DNA of 64,000 nt, from the NCBI GenBank assembly GCA_021399445.1, contig JAJTUQ010000004.1, positions 372,001 through 436,000 of the forward strand, in the 5' to 3' direction. Each line of letters starts with the position of its first letter. Positions within the stretch are counted from its first letter, which is position 1. Below, piece after piece: positions 35,551-47,245 of the stretch. Under the pieces are notes generated by a model. That model saw only the letters and a program-made list of their open reading frames with translations. It searched no databases and was not told the DNA's origin. Origin of the DNA: Xylogone sp. PMI_703. Taxonomy: Eukaryota; Ascomycota; Leotiomycetes. The position numbers and the translations under genes are program-made.

Positions 35551-36260
35551 TTGATAAGCAAAAAATCACTTCTTATGCAAATCATGAAGCGCTTTACTTC
35601 CTCCAATTTGCCCAAAGTCTATATATTACCAGAAAGGCGACCCACTGGTTACTCAAAGCAATCACCAGCCACATCGGGTGGAGGGAAGAGGCCTAATCAA
35701 TCACGTAGAGGTCGAGCTCAAGGAGGCCCTTCAAGGTTCCAGGTCAACGCAATTCTAGAGTACCCAGATGATAGAACAATCATCCAACAGGTAACCACAC
35801 TCGTCAACCTCATTGACCAACATGCCGAAAACTTCTACCATAAAAACGTTTCAAAGGGCCGGCAGGCGTCAACTTTTGGAAATCCTCAAACGCGGCATTC
35901 GGAAATCCGTCGATACATAGCTAAGACGATAATGGAATCTATCGTTAGTAATAGGTAATCGAAAATTATCATTGTGAAGATATAAATGAGCTAATTGATT
36001 TCAAAAGCTCGCAAGCCGTCGATGCAGCTGTGAAAGATATAGCCAAGCATCTTGAAGAATATATAGTGCCTAAAACAAATACTCGACGGGAATCACATAT
36101 AAAGGAGCTTTGTTAACTTGGATTGCAGCTACGACAGCTTTTCCAATCCCATCCGCAGACTTGGCTATTTAACTTCTTCGAGGCTACAGAAGGGTCTATT
36201 CCACCGATACCCACACTTCTGAGAAATGGTAAACAGGTCATGGCAGGCCAAATATACTGA
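35551..36260 (+). pseudogene. Degenerate fungal protein of unknown function
   Basis: The first segment (to 35958) contains LEYPDDRTIIQQV and LIDQHAENFY, a motif I associate with a large ascomycete family without a named function. After a frame change near 35958, a second coding-like segment (YHCEDINELIDF, later HIKELC) runs to an in-frame TAA at 36114-36116. The same frame then continues with LRQLFQSHPQTWLFNFFE until TGA at 36258-36260. The order of segments matches one ancestral protein, and the frameshift plus internal stop suggest it no longer makes the full product. Splicing could rescue part of it, but no good intron was found. Confidence 0.5.
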
Positions 36261-36281
36261 GATGTCTGGCTATGCCCTACT

Positions 36282-36653
36282 ATGGACAATGTCTGGAGAG
36301 CAGCCGTTCTAGAAACCGAACCCCTCGTTACATATTTATTTCCAAACACATTACTGGGGGAAGATGATGCTTGCCCATTTTGTCTGGAAACTTCAAAAGA
36401 TATATTCAATATATTTTATGGAGACGATCTGTATGAGTGTTCTGCGGATTGGGAGAATCGAATAAAGCACTTGAAAGAGAGTCACAATCTTGGCGAGTGT
36501 CAACCTGCTCATATGTTCTACAGTAGAGAATTGTTCCAGCTGCATTTGTCAAATTGTCATAACGTCCAACTATGTCATTGGACAGATGCAATTGTTGAAT
36601 CTTGTAAACAACGAGTAGTTATAAATAAGGAGCTCGAATGTGTTTACTCCTGA
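36282..36653 (+). CDS. Cys/His-rich C-terminal segment of a fungal zinc-finger-type protein
   Basis: The frame codes for up to 123 aa from an ATG at 36282. It has CPFCLE, then a spaced ADWENRIKHLKESHNLGEC motif, then FQLHLSNCHNV and a short tail ending at a natural stop. This is the usual carboxy-terminal arrangement in many fungal C2H2-type proteins. It lies in the same reading frame as the preceding degenerate segment, separated by a single TGA and 21 bases. It may be the last exon of that damaged gene or of another lost gene. A stand-alone function is doubtful. Confidence 0.45.
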   Translation: MDNVWRAAVLETEPLVTYLFPNTLLGEDDACPFCLETSKDIFNIFYGDDLYECSADWENRIKHLKESHNLGECQPAHMFYSRELFQLHLSNCHNVQLCHWTDAIVESCKQRVVINKELECVYS

Positions 36654-37252
36654 AGTCAAACACACACGCACACACGTGCATATATATGTATGTATATTAT
36701 TGAAGGAGATATTACATCTCATAGTACTATTCAGAATTTTAGGTTTCTCTATACATATTGGACGGTTGCGACCATGTGTTGCGACCATGTCAACTGATAT
36801 ATATGTTTATATTCTCAAATTTTTCGCACCAAAATATTTACACACCAGTGCTCCAACATGAGCGACACTATTGACTTGTGGGGCTCCGTGAGGGAAGAGT
36901 ACTGTAAACTGCGGCAGCTTGGGCAAACCGCAATTTAGAATTGTAGAGGCCGAAAATGGCACCATTTCAAGATAACAGCTATACTCCTTCGCTGGTGCCG
37001 CACATCGGTCAACTGTACGTTGCGTAGAAACATCTCTGGTCGTAGCTTAAGTTACTCAGGCACAGATAGGCTGTTCAGGTACTCGGTAAGCCGGCTGAGC
37101 TGAGAATGAGGAAGCCTAATCGGAGCCTAAATCATAGTACAGCCCACCAGCCCTTCAAGCTCTAAATCGTCAGCTCACTCAACCGCCTCCGTCTGTAGTC
37201 GCTTCTTTCTTACGCGTATCAGGCATTTTCATGAGGGACTGATCACTAATCC
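36654..37252. other. Intergenic region with a CA/TA microsatellite
   Basis: A short imperfect dinucleotide tract (CA-rich, then TATG-rich) occupies about 36656-36699. No gene was seen in the rest. Confidence 0.5.
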
Positions 37253-38203
37253 ATGAATCCGTTCTCCACAACAAGTGTCGCCCTTAACGAATATTTCCAA
37301 GTCGCTAACAAGATTGTGGATTTAGCTCAAGACCATAGGGATAATGCTTCCTTGAGGACGTACTAGAAATAGCTAGCCGCAAATTTTTAAATTGACAGCG
37401 TCGGGAGAATCACATCAAACATAACTGATAATTCTTTTCAGGGAATCAGCAAAAATGGATAATCTTATATACCTCTCTAGTCAAACCACTGTTATTCTCC
37501 TAAGTCTAAGAGGAACGATAGCCATCTGGGATCGATGGATGTCGGAGGACGTTGCGAGTAAGAGGGAATATTACACAATGATAAACGCAGCAAGCAAAAA
37601 TATCTTGAAAGATGTTACCGATGGATCAATTACGCCTGCCGATGGTATGGAAAAGGCCTATACTGCAAGGAATACCGCTATGCACCAGACGCGACAGAAG
37701 ACGAACCCAACAGGTCTACTAATAGCCCGGTTTGTAAAAGCTGCTGAGGGCCTATCCAGCTATTACTTGGATAAAAAACGCACACATAAGATATAAAAAG
37801 GCTTTTGGAGCATTGTCAGAAACCGAGAAAAATGAGGTTTGAATGAAGATTTCTCAAATTATATATGATTATACTAAGAACAAAAATAATGCAGGTCTAT
37901 ATTGATACTATTTATGGTGCTGGGCGCGAAGATTATCGAATGATATACTTAGTAAACTTTGGTTTTGTGGTCACAAGAATTGCCGCGATAACCTATATCG
38001 GTGTCTCTTTATATAGGATTATTACAGCTATTAATTGGCAAAGCCAGTTGGTAATGGAAATAGTCTCTTGGACCGTTACAATCGCTGGAGGACACTTAGG
38101 AGTATGGATAGGGAATTTAAGGTGGAATACTGCTGGAGCCGTCATTGGTAGCATCGCTGGCAGCATCATTGAGGGATTGAGAGTAGAAAGTCTTTTGTTA
38201 TAA
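37253..38203 (+). pseudogene. Toxin-like fungal protein with glycine-zipper tail, frameshifted
   Basis: Three exons fit: 37253-37359, 37442-37836 and 37895-38203. Introns are 82 and 58 nt, the second with a TACTAAG branch site. Their sum is one base off a multiple of three, because the frame changes near 37790: the upstream frame hits a stop at about 37794 while the downstream frame (motif ALSETEKNE) is the one that splices onward. Conserved points are ITPADG and NTAMHQTR in exon 2, and a hydrophobic C-terminal region with a Gly-zipper (GAVIGSIAGSI). I recall similar fungal proteins that resemble polymorphic-toxin or membrane-active modules, but no activity is established. It may be a pseudogene, or the frameshift may be a sequencing error. 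Confidence 0.5.
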
Positions 38204-38416
38204 GCAACTATTTAGCGACTATTATCTTGTTAATTGGTGGAACAAGTCGAAGAAGTTTCACCTTAGAACCATCTTTCAGAATAGAAAGATCTAGTTTCGG
38301 AGGAATGGGTAGGCTTCACTCCCTTACGGCTAGCTATTATGTCTTCTACAGCTACGGAGTCTCTTAACCCCACCTGTATTAGGGCTCAGAGATGAATCCG
38401 CATATATTCTACTATT

Positions 38417-40476
38417 CTATATACACCACAGCATCGCTGATCCTATGCTGACTATCTCGGTCGTCTCCTGTAGTGGGAAGCAGAACTCATAGCGCAATGT
38501 ATCCCCGGAGAGTTGATCAAGGTTTCTTGCAGGAATACCCAGACTAGGTAATTTAGAGGCACATTCCTGCAAAGGCCCACCTGCCTTCGCAAAATGCTCT
38601 TCACTTATTGAGCTAGACAGTCGTGCTGCCATTACGAATGGCTGAGAAGGCCGTAAGTTCATTGTTTTGCTTTCGTCCCATGTTTTGAACGGGGATTCAC
38701 CAGGGGGAAATAAGGGGAGGCTATTGGCGGTGACCATGAGGTTGAGGTTGGAGGCGATTGCAAACTTAGATATCAAACGCAGTACTAGGACAAATTGCCT
38801 TGGATCCGGTGCAAGCAGACATAGACCTGACAAACTTTAATGTGTTTAGCCTGCTAAGACATAAAAGGGATATTTTCAATAGAGAAAGAGCGGAAGCCAT
38901 GACAATTTGTATAAATTTAAAATCCAAGATTCTTCTCTTATAGCTGCAGCATCTTGACCTATAAAGTCAACCTATAGTGCCTGTATACATACTTACAGAG
39001 TTCTTCTACTCTTTTTATTTCTTGTAGAGACTGAGGGTGAAGTACCTGCTGCTTTAGCATTAGGCTAGAGATAACAGTACCGTGAGATACAATATTTTCC
39101 TTCGAGATCAAGACCTTATTTATAGTAAGCTGATGCCGACTATGTCCTGATGCTACGTCCTCCCATATCTCAATAACATCAGCGCATAATTTTAAATCCC
39201 ATGTACTCTCCCAGCTAAGCATGGAGACTTCAGAATCAATGCAATAGCGAAAAATAGCCGCTTCTTGTCTTCCACCATACCATATTTCCATTATTTGAAG
39301 CTTAGGCATGCTCCTTGCGGCAATACCAGCCTTCATAAGCATATCGTTTATCTTAGCTTCATTTTTGAAAGACTGCAATAATCGGGATGTCAAGCTGATT
39401 GAAACAAGTTTGTCCCATGTCCAATTGGATTTAAATGCTTCCAAGAAGTCTTGTGCTTCCACGAGAAACGACACAGAAAGCTGCTCGAAAGCTAAACTAT
39501 TTTTTGCTAAGGCTGGCCCTAATGAGTGTTCTACAAGCCGAACGTATGGCGCATCATGTGTAAGGAATCCCGGAGCAAGATTGCTCAAATACGGGTCAGG
39601 ATCCTCATAGAGTGAAAGCCTTTTCATGTTTCCCAAAATATTTGACGAGAATATGTCTCTATATCCTATAGTGACTAAAATTCAGTACATTATATGTCTT
39701 TGAAGTATGCGACTTACCACTATCAACTAATTCCTCTATTTTCCAAATATCCTCTTGGTCGGTCTCGTAGTGTAAATATTCGAGTTTAGGGAGGCTAGTC
39801 AGCAAGAGATGAACATTATTTGACGTGAACTGCCGGCAAACTTGTCTTCTTATTGTAAGACCAGTAACAACATTGACCTTCGGAAGTTGCTGTAGCTTGA
39901 GTAGCGTACGAGTACCAAAGAGGGATGAAGGCAGCGTAAGACGTTGCAACCCATTTAGTAGCCCGTATCGCGGTTCATACCAACCCTGTTGTTTATATTC
40001 ATCTATCTCTTCTGACTATGTGTTAGATTTAGATATTTGTGAGACGGAATTAAACTACCATTCGAATAGGCACTCAGTTCCAAGAGTAACATCTCGCTGT
40101 TTCTCATTGTAGTCTCATTCCAGGCACTAAGAATAGTAAATAATTCTCTGAGTGCTTTCCTAATAATCAGATTGTTATTTTCCACTTTTGTAATTGTTTC
40201 TACTTCTCGAGCAGACAGGTCGTATTTTTGAAGATTTATTCGAAACCGAAGACGCTTGACATATTGTTTTCGATCTGAAATCAGAGACTTGAAGCCAGGT
40301 AAACATAGTGGATGCAGTATTAGCCGACTAAAATTTATTTTTTCAAAGACAGATTGCCATTCTTTACACACTGTGGCGTAAAGAGCCAAGCCAGTCTTGT
40401 CCACACTCTCTTCGTTGTGTGCGTGCTGTCGTGACACGAAACCGAGAATTAATAATTTTATCTCCCAGTACGTCAT
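38417..40476 (-). CDS. F-box/DUF6546-like protein
   Basis: Four exons: 40476-40059, 40011-39718, 39665-38997 and 38826-38417. They total 1791 nt and encode 596 aa. The frame opens before 40476, but that is the first ATG. The N terminus is F-box-like (YWEIKLLILGF, then LALYATVCKEWQSVFEKINF), as in fungal F-box proteins that recruit substrates to SCF ubiquitin ligases. The C-terminal half has a DUF6546-type signature (AARSMPKLQIMEIW followed by FRY). Leucine-rich strands lie between (LPKLEYLHYET, MKRLSLYEDP). The last intron is long (170 nt), and its splice signals join CLC to CLLAPDPRQF in phase. A role in ubiquitin-dependent turnover is a family inference. The substrate is unknown. Confidence 0.78.
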
Positions 40477-42832
40477 GGTCAATTGATTCCGATTCTATGA
40501 CTGGAGAAATTAGCCCGAAGATAAAGGGTATGTGGAATATTAATATTCTTCATGTAAATCGGTGATCTTTTGTACCATTTTGTGTAAATACTGGTACCGA
40601 GAATTTGATAATCAGATCAATTTCCTCATGATGACGATATTGATTTACGTCTCGTGAGTCAAACTTGAAATCTGCTGGTCTGACCCTACAATCGATTATA
40701 ATGCAACATATTATTTACACATACGAATGATCTTGAACCTCTATCCTCACGATATTATGTGTCACTGTATAGACTTAAAGGTATCGCACAAAGACTTCGT
40801 GAGGTCCTTCAGCTACTAAGAGCGGGACGTTTTTGACGTTTTTCTAAGGCATACACACTGTATGTCATAGGCCCATTCAGAAGCTGTAATTCGTCTTTAT
40901 TGTGTCATTGTATAAATAACGTGCCATGCTGATGTGTGATAGTTAAAAGTTGTGAATCTACGTTTTGACTCCAATTTGGTTCTACGTATGTGTACTATAG
41001 GCTCGCAACCTCACCGTATTCCGTGTTGAGTCTCGAGGGCTAAATTTGCTCACAATACTATGATTTGGTAATTTTAGATAGAGAACTAGTAGATAGAGAA
41101 CTAGTCATCAGTGCTTGTTTCTAAGGTGAGATGAACCAAGGAGAGGCATCCGCAGAGATCCATTTTTGTGTACGTAGTAGACCAATCGGCGTGTCTCCCT
41201 CTACGATGCTGGTACTGGGCCAAGAACGCATTCCTATAGGAGGACTCTTTGCGATCACACAGGCCCCGGAGCCTGGGTGTAGCACTAGTTCAAGAAGACA
41301 TATATTCTACCAGGGTTAATTATTGACGGACGCAACTCTTCGCGAGTGGACACCAAATTATCAGCAGTCTCAATCTACGCTGTAAACATGAAGTTTCTGA
41401 TATATGACCACCATGTGTGCATGGGCTCGAGAGTTACACCAATGTCGTAGATGCAACGGAAATTAATACAATAGTTTAAACTAATTGTGTTAATGATTAA
41501 ACTTCTAGAAACATTAAGAATCGTAAGGTAAAAATTTTAAAAGTCATAGATTTCTGAAGGCGTCAAATTTTAAGATTCCCTTTCATGCAATGAATTTTAG
41601 AGCCCGGAAATTTCACCAAAAAGTGAACAGTTAAAAGATTTATACGGCCGTTAATCTAGTAAAAGGTCTGATGGCTAAGCTATTAAAGTTGTAAAAATAA
41701 CGTAAGGATATATCAATTGAATCGCGGATTCACATCTTGAGAGATATCAATGTACTGGAAGATTGGGAGGATGCGAACATAAAAAGAAGTTTGATTCTTC
41801 ACAGCTTCGGTTTCATCCGAATCCAAGATTCCCATGGTACCCACTTCTTCAACAAGTCGGAAAAACCGGCAGAGGTTCAGAAAATCTATTTCCATATTTG
41901 AATTTGAACATACGACCATTTAGCCTAAACATCGACTTTTACTACTCCGTGGCCGTGCTACTGGATCATATCAAGTCTTGGCATGTTGAACAAGTCTTTT
42001 AAGTGCCAAGCGCTTTCCTGGAAATATCTTAAAAAGCTAAGAAAGGATAAATGCACCAGCTAATAAAATATGCTGAGCAGTTACTTTCCTTTGGAGTACT
42101 TCGTACAGGCCGTAATATACCACACTTTCCTGTCTGTGCACTATTGCCCCAAGAGGCATTTATCCATAGTATTCTATGAAAGTGCACGGACAAAAAAGTG
42201 TGGTATATTGCGGCCTGTAGTAAAAGTATGACGATGTATTTAGCCAGACTCCGGATTTAGCTGCTGATGCGGTGAGGAGCAATTGGCGATCTCTGTAACC
42301 CTAAGGACCTGGTGCATTCATCCTTTACCCCATGGGGTTCTACTCTCTCTAAACATGGGGGCCATTCGGCAGTTGTCACAACTATCTCCATCCGAGCTTT
42401 GGTTAGTTTTCGCGTACGTGATTTCCTGTTCTGTATGGCGCTTTATCCAAAAAGTTTAACTTCGAACAAATAACATGTTATCCCCCACTTTGAGTATCTA
42501 TTTTTCCTAAAGAGATTGAGTGGAGTGGCTTGGACAATTAACAGCCCCGCACCGCATCGAGTGACGCAGCTGAGATGTATGAACAACGGAATATACACAG
42601 CGGGATGAATGAACAGTGGGATGTACGATCGATCGATTTGCCGAATGGACAACCTTTGGTACCTGTCATCTTGTTCTCCTGACGATCCATCCTGATTTTC
42701 CGGAAAACAATTGTTGAACAATGTTCACCCCGCCTTTGAATATAAAAGCAGGGTATTCTGGGGTTTGCTGGCATTTCATGTCAAGCTTCCCAGAGATCCA
42801 AACAATTGCGCAACCTGCGCTCTTGTTTCAAG
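40477..42832. other. 2.3-kb intergenic, AT-rich region
   Basis: No gene was recognised. It contains one small foldback element (42106-42217) and, at the right, the promoter of the GH95 gene with TATAAAA at 42741-42747, about 85 nt before its ATG. Small frames at 41131-41319, 41713-42002 and 42443-42774 lack support. Confidence 0.5.
42106..42217. mobile_element. 112-bp foldback MITE with TA flanks
   Basis: The two halves are imperfect reverse complements over about 36 bp: CAGGCCGTAATATACCACAC on the left and its partner ending GGTATATTGCGGCCTG on the right. TA lies at each edge (42104-42105 and 42218-42219). It has no coding capacity. The structure fits a tiny Tc1/mariner-derived palindromic element. 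Confidence 0.6.
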
Positions 42833-45466
42833 ATGCTGCGTGACCATCTATTACTTCACGTATTCGGAGCTCTGTGCCTTTGGGATAATGCTCACGCAGC
42901 TCAGATTGAGAAACCAAACTCCGCGTCTCACCCGCTCAGGATCTGGTCGTCTGCACCATCTTTGTATCTCAATAACTCGCATGTGCTAGGGAATGGGCGG
43001 ATTGGAGCAGCTCCCCTCGGAGCGGTGGTGACAGAGACGATCAATGTCAACGAAGATTCACTCTGGTCTGGCGGTCCCCTGAACCGCGTCAATCCAGATG
43101 GCGCACAAACAGTTTCTCAGATGCGAGACTTGGTGGCGCAGGGGAGAGTACCTGAAGCGCTGACACTCGCGCAATTCGGATTTGTTGGTACACCGGTAGC
43201 GCAGCAGCACTACGATGTGCTGGGCTACATCACAATGGTCATGGACCACGGCTCTGAGTATGCAGACTACGAGCGGTGGATGGATCTCGGGGACAGCACC
43301 TCGGGTGTATATTACACGGTGAATGGAACGGCATATAGCAGAGAGTATTTTGCGAGTAACCCAGCCGGCGTAGTGGCAATTCGGGTAACAAGCAACTCTT
43401 CTGCTGCTGTTTCTCTTAACCTCCATCTTGACAGAGGCGCCGGTTTGAATCGCTGGCAAGACTACGGGACGAGGGAAGGGAGTGACACAATTATCATGGG
43501 TGGAGGTTCTGGCGGCCGGAACTCCATTGAGTTCAGTGCTGGTCTCACTGCAGTGGCATCCGGCGGGACAGTCTCGACAAAGGGGGACTATCTTCTGGTT
43601 GACAAGGCAGACGAAGTCTGGATCTATTTCAGCACCTGGACTACCTACCGGACACCAAATCCTCGGCAGAAAGTTCTAAATGACCTTGAATCGGCTCGGG
43701 CACAGACATACTCAGCGATAAGAGCGGCTCATGTTGCAGATTATAAGTTCTACGCTGACCGTGTCAGTCTGAATCTGGGTCAATCAACACCACAGCAGAG
43801 AGCCATGAACACGACGAACCGCCTTGCTGCTTCTAAGAACACTTTCGATCCCGAGCTGGCAAGTCTACTATTCCGGTTCGGCAGGTACATCCTGATCTCC
43901 ACTTCAAGAGATGGCTCGTTGCCACCAAACCTGCAGGGTCTATGGAACACCGACATTGACTCAGCTTGGGGCTCAAGATACAAACTCAACATTGATGTAC
44001 AGATAGACTATTGGCTGAGTCTCACAGCGAATATGCCAGAGCTAGTAACACCACTACATGATCTCATTAACATTTTGTGCCAATCTGGCCGGACCACAGC
44101 GCGAGTCATGTACAACGCAACAGGGTGCGTAGCGCATCACCAAACCGATCTTTGGGGGGACTCGGCGCCGGAAGACAACTGGCCGTCTTCGACATGGTGG
44201 CCCATGGGATTGACCTGGCTTGTTACGCATGCCATGGAGCATTACCGCTTCACTGGAGATGCCGACATGCTTAAGCAGATGTACCCTTCGCTCGAGGGCG
44301 TGGCTCAATTCGCGACTGACTTTCTCTCCGACTACGAGGGCTATAAAGTCACGAACCCGACCATATCACCCGAGAATACCTACTATCTTGACTCGGACAG
44401 TACAGTGGAAGCTTCAATCACCCTGGGACCGACAATTGACAATTCAATGTTATGGGAGGTGTTTGGCGAAATTGTGGAAGCCCAAGCAGCGCTTGATATG
44501 AATGATACCGATTTTGTGGCAGAGGTAACGAGTTTAAGGGCGCAGCTACCACCGCTGCGGGTGAACCAATATGGTGGCGTCTCCGAATGGATCAAAGACT
44601 ATAATGAGGTTTGTTACTGCTCTCCATTTCTCTGCATTCCTTGTTTCTAAAACAGATCGCAGACCGATCCAGGACACCGTCATTATTCTCAGTTGTGGGG
44701 CTTACTCCCAGGGTCTCAGATCACGGCTTCAAACCAGACTTTGTTCGAGGCCTCCAAGTCGAGTCTGCATAGACGCCTCAAGTATGTTGCCCCTCTATTT
44801 GCCTCTCTATTCGAATTAATTGTAGCGATTCTCGTTTCACGGCCTAGAAGAACGTGTTATTGACATACTCTTTTGCACAGATACGCCTCAGGAGCACCGA
44901 GTTGGTGGGACGCATACTCGAGCATCGTCGCGGCGCGGGTGTTTGATGTCGACCTCGTACACTCTCTGCTTGTACATCAACTATCCAACCAAACATACGG
45001 CGGCTCAATGCTGGGTGTACACCCCGGCGGCCCGTTCCAACCAACAGGAAACCTCGGAGTGACTGCGTCGATGGCAGAAGCCCTCTTACAAAGTCACGAA
45101 ACCATCTCACTAACCAACACGAACAAACCGACACCTGCTTATACGGGTGATGACAACAAAGCCCATTTGATACGGTTGTTACCGGTGCTGCCACCCGAAT
45201 GGGCAGCGAATGGCGGCGGATCCGTGAAAGGATTGCTGGCCCGCGGAGGGTTCCAGGTCGACATAAGCTGGGATAGCAAGGGCAGGCTAAGAGACGCTAA
45301 TATTACGTCCCGCGTCGGCAATCCAGTGTGGATAACGCTGGGTACCACGCCTGTGGGTGAGACCACAAATAGTACGACGAACTTAGCAGTCAAAGGCTGC
45401 AAGACTGCAGCTTTCGTCTTATTAAAAGCACAAAAGGGGAGCACACATAGTGTGACGATAGCTTAG
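42833..45466 (+). CDS. Glycoside hydrolase family 95 (alpha-L-fucosidase-like), variant catalytic residues
   Basis: Three exons, 42833-44608, 44663-44781 and 44881-45466, give 826 aa. The N terminus has a hydrophobic stretch (LLLHVFGALCLWDNAHAA) usable as a signal peptide, so the enzyme is probably secreted. GH95 landmarks: LPLGNGRIGA-like VLGNGRIGAAPLG, NEDSLWSGGP, NLQGLWNTDIDSAWGS, SPENTYYLDS with the presumed acid Glu (about residue 514), DPGHRHYSQLWGLLPGSQI and FQPTGNLGVTASMAEALLQS. In characterised members an Asn-x-Asn pair and an Asp (FQIDGN) complete the active site. Here the pair reads Asn386-Ile-Asp388 and the Asp position is Thr687. The family hydrolyses terminal fucose or galactose from plant or other glycans. 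Activity of this variant is uncertain. Confidence 0.9.
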
Positions 45467-46091
45467 AGAAAAAAGTGAGAATTCACAGCTTGTGCGAGCC
45501 TATATCAGGGTTTCATGCCTTTGATATAACGAATAGAATATTTTTTAAATTAAGATTTTCTTCCTGAATGAAAATATTAAGGAAATATTTTCGTATGCCG
45601 CCCCAAGCAAATCATCAACTAAGAATGAGTCTATCTTCAGATATTATGGTTGGAACTTGGTAGGCCTACTACAGCTATCATACTGATGCATCTGTCATCT
45701 GATTGGCCGCTCGCCAACTTCTGCTAGGAAGCGCCACACAGATTGGGCGCCCCGCGGGCACATCCGTCCCACACCGATGCGAGCCGTGGCTGACGGGTGG
45801 CATTTTTCAGTGGCGCAGAACCTTAACGTTGATGCTCGCGGCCAAGTCCAGCTAACGTGTATCCAATGTCTACCTCTCGATGGCTATCAATTCTTTGATT
45901 TAAATTGTAAAACAAAATTACCAAAGATATAAAAACGTTGACGTGTATATGTATGTCGTAGCTTGGCTTTTTGGTTAGCGGTATAATCGTCCTCGAAATA
46001 TAATTGTGGAATCTTTTTTAGGTTCGTCCAAAAATATATATAATCTAGATTAGCACTGTAGTTTAAGACCTTCCTTCGTGGCCGTTGTATT
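45467..46091. other. Convergent intergenic region
   Basis: Non-coding sequence lies between the GH95 gene and a minus-strand gene. The frame at 45887-46147 has no family features. Confidence 0.45.
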
Positions 46092-47150
46092 TTATGGTAA
46101 GTTGCTTTCATGATCACCATTCCTACCAGATTCTTCGAAGGTCTCACCAGGTCTGGAGGTGTATCTGAATCTTTTGGCTGCGTACTTCAACTTCTGATTT
46201 GCGCGTTCGAGAATCGGTCTGTTGGTATTTGTGTCTCTCTCGCTTGTTGGTGGTTGGGCACTCGGCTCCCTGCTGGAACTGAGTTCTCGAATTGATGTTC
46301 TAAGACTCGACCCTAGGTCGCTGTCGTCTGGAGACTCTGGCTGTGGATGCCCCTCAGAGGGAACAGACTCAGGTTTGTCGCCCCAGAATAGCGGCAATTT
46401 CATACTGTGGCCGAAGATTACTGCGCCGTTAGCTGGAAGTGAGCCGGGACTGCAAAAGCCCCTCGTAAAGAGCTTTGGGAACTTCGTAGGAAGTAGGAGC
46501 TGTACACGGTCGCATTGCTTCCCTGTTATCCCACAACTACATTGCTCGAAAGCCTTGTCTGGGTTATGCCAGTATATATCATCCACAAGTTCCAGGAGCT
46601 GCCCACCCTTATCAGATTTCCTTTTCATAATATCTTGTATAACAGGAGTACTGACTGCGAGCAGATCTCGCCCTTTTGGCAACTTGGACCAACCGTTGCA
46701 AAGCGTACGATCTATCACAGGATCGGCCGTATGATCGGCCGCATGATCACCCTCTCCAGTGCCAGTAGGGTCACTGATAAACCCATTAGGTTCGAGCAGT
46801 TCCCCAAAACCGTTTCCGAATAGGGTGATGGCGCGGAGTGCTCTGATGAAATCAACCCAACCTTTCCCTATCTCTAGTGGTGTTGTAGCTTTAGGGATGA
46901 TAGGGTCCGCCCCGGAGGCCACATCCGCGAAATCAAACCCTTCTAGCTGCCGCCGCCGGGATGCCTTGACTCTGCCGTCAATTCCATCCCGTGACATGTC
47001 ATCTAGCTGGTGGTCGAAGATGCTCTCCAAAATGCGGTACATATCTTCCACTCTATCCGCGAAATGGACCCAAGTCCTCTGCGTCTTTTCAATGATTCCG
47101 TCAATAATTATTCTATTCTTACTCAAAGAACAGGAATACCACTGGTGCAT
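46092..47150 (-). CDS. Fungal protein of unknown function (start uncertain)
   Basis: One long exon runs to a TAA at 46092-46094. From the first ATG (47150) it encodes 352 aa. The frame is open to about 47210 without an ATG, and the upstream codons (RLLEPQLLRVRHSMHQW) look protein-like, so a short 5' exon may be missing. A conserved block around LLLPTKFPKLFTRGFCSPGS and AVIFGHSMKLPLFWGD recalls an ascomycete family with no assigned function. It is followed by a Pro/Ser/Arg-rich, probably disordered tail. No signal peptide, transmembrane segment or catalytic motif was identified. Its 5' end lies back-to-back with the chitin-binding pseudogene, about 100 bp away. Confidence 0.6.
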   Translation of the reverse strand: MHQWYSCSLSKNRIIIDGIIEKTQRTWVHFADRVEDMYRILESIFDHQLDDMSRDGIDGRVKASRRRQLEGFDFADVASGADPIIPKATTPLEIGKGWVDFIRALRAITLFGNGFGELLEPNGFISDPTGTGEGDHAADHTADPVIDRTLCNGWSKLPKGRDLLAVSTPVIQDIMKRKSDKGGQLLELVDDIYWHNPDKAFEQCSCGITGKQCDRVQLLLPTKFPKLFTRGFCSPGSLPANGAVIFGHSMKLPLFWGDKPESVPSEGHPQPESPDDSDLGSSLRTSIRELSSSREPSAQPPTSERDTNTNRPILERANQKLKYAAKRFRYTSRPGETFEESGRNGDHESNLP

Positions 47151-47245
47151 GCTATGGCGAACTCTCAGCAATTGCGGCTCAAGGAGTCGATATAAATTGT
47201 AATTTCGAGCCCGTCCATTTTTGTGGCCATTCTAACTACCTACAG

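Noticed and set aside
46222..46734. Plus-strand open frame of 170 codons
   Set aside because: It lies opposite the conserved minus-strand gene at 46092-47150 and has no family features.
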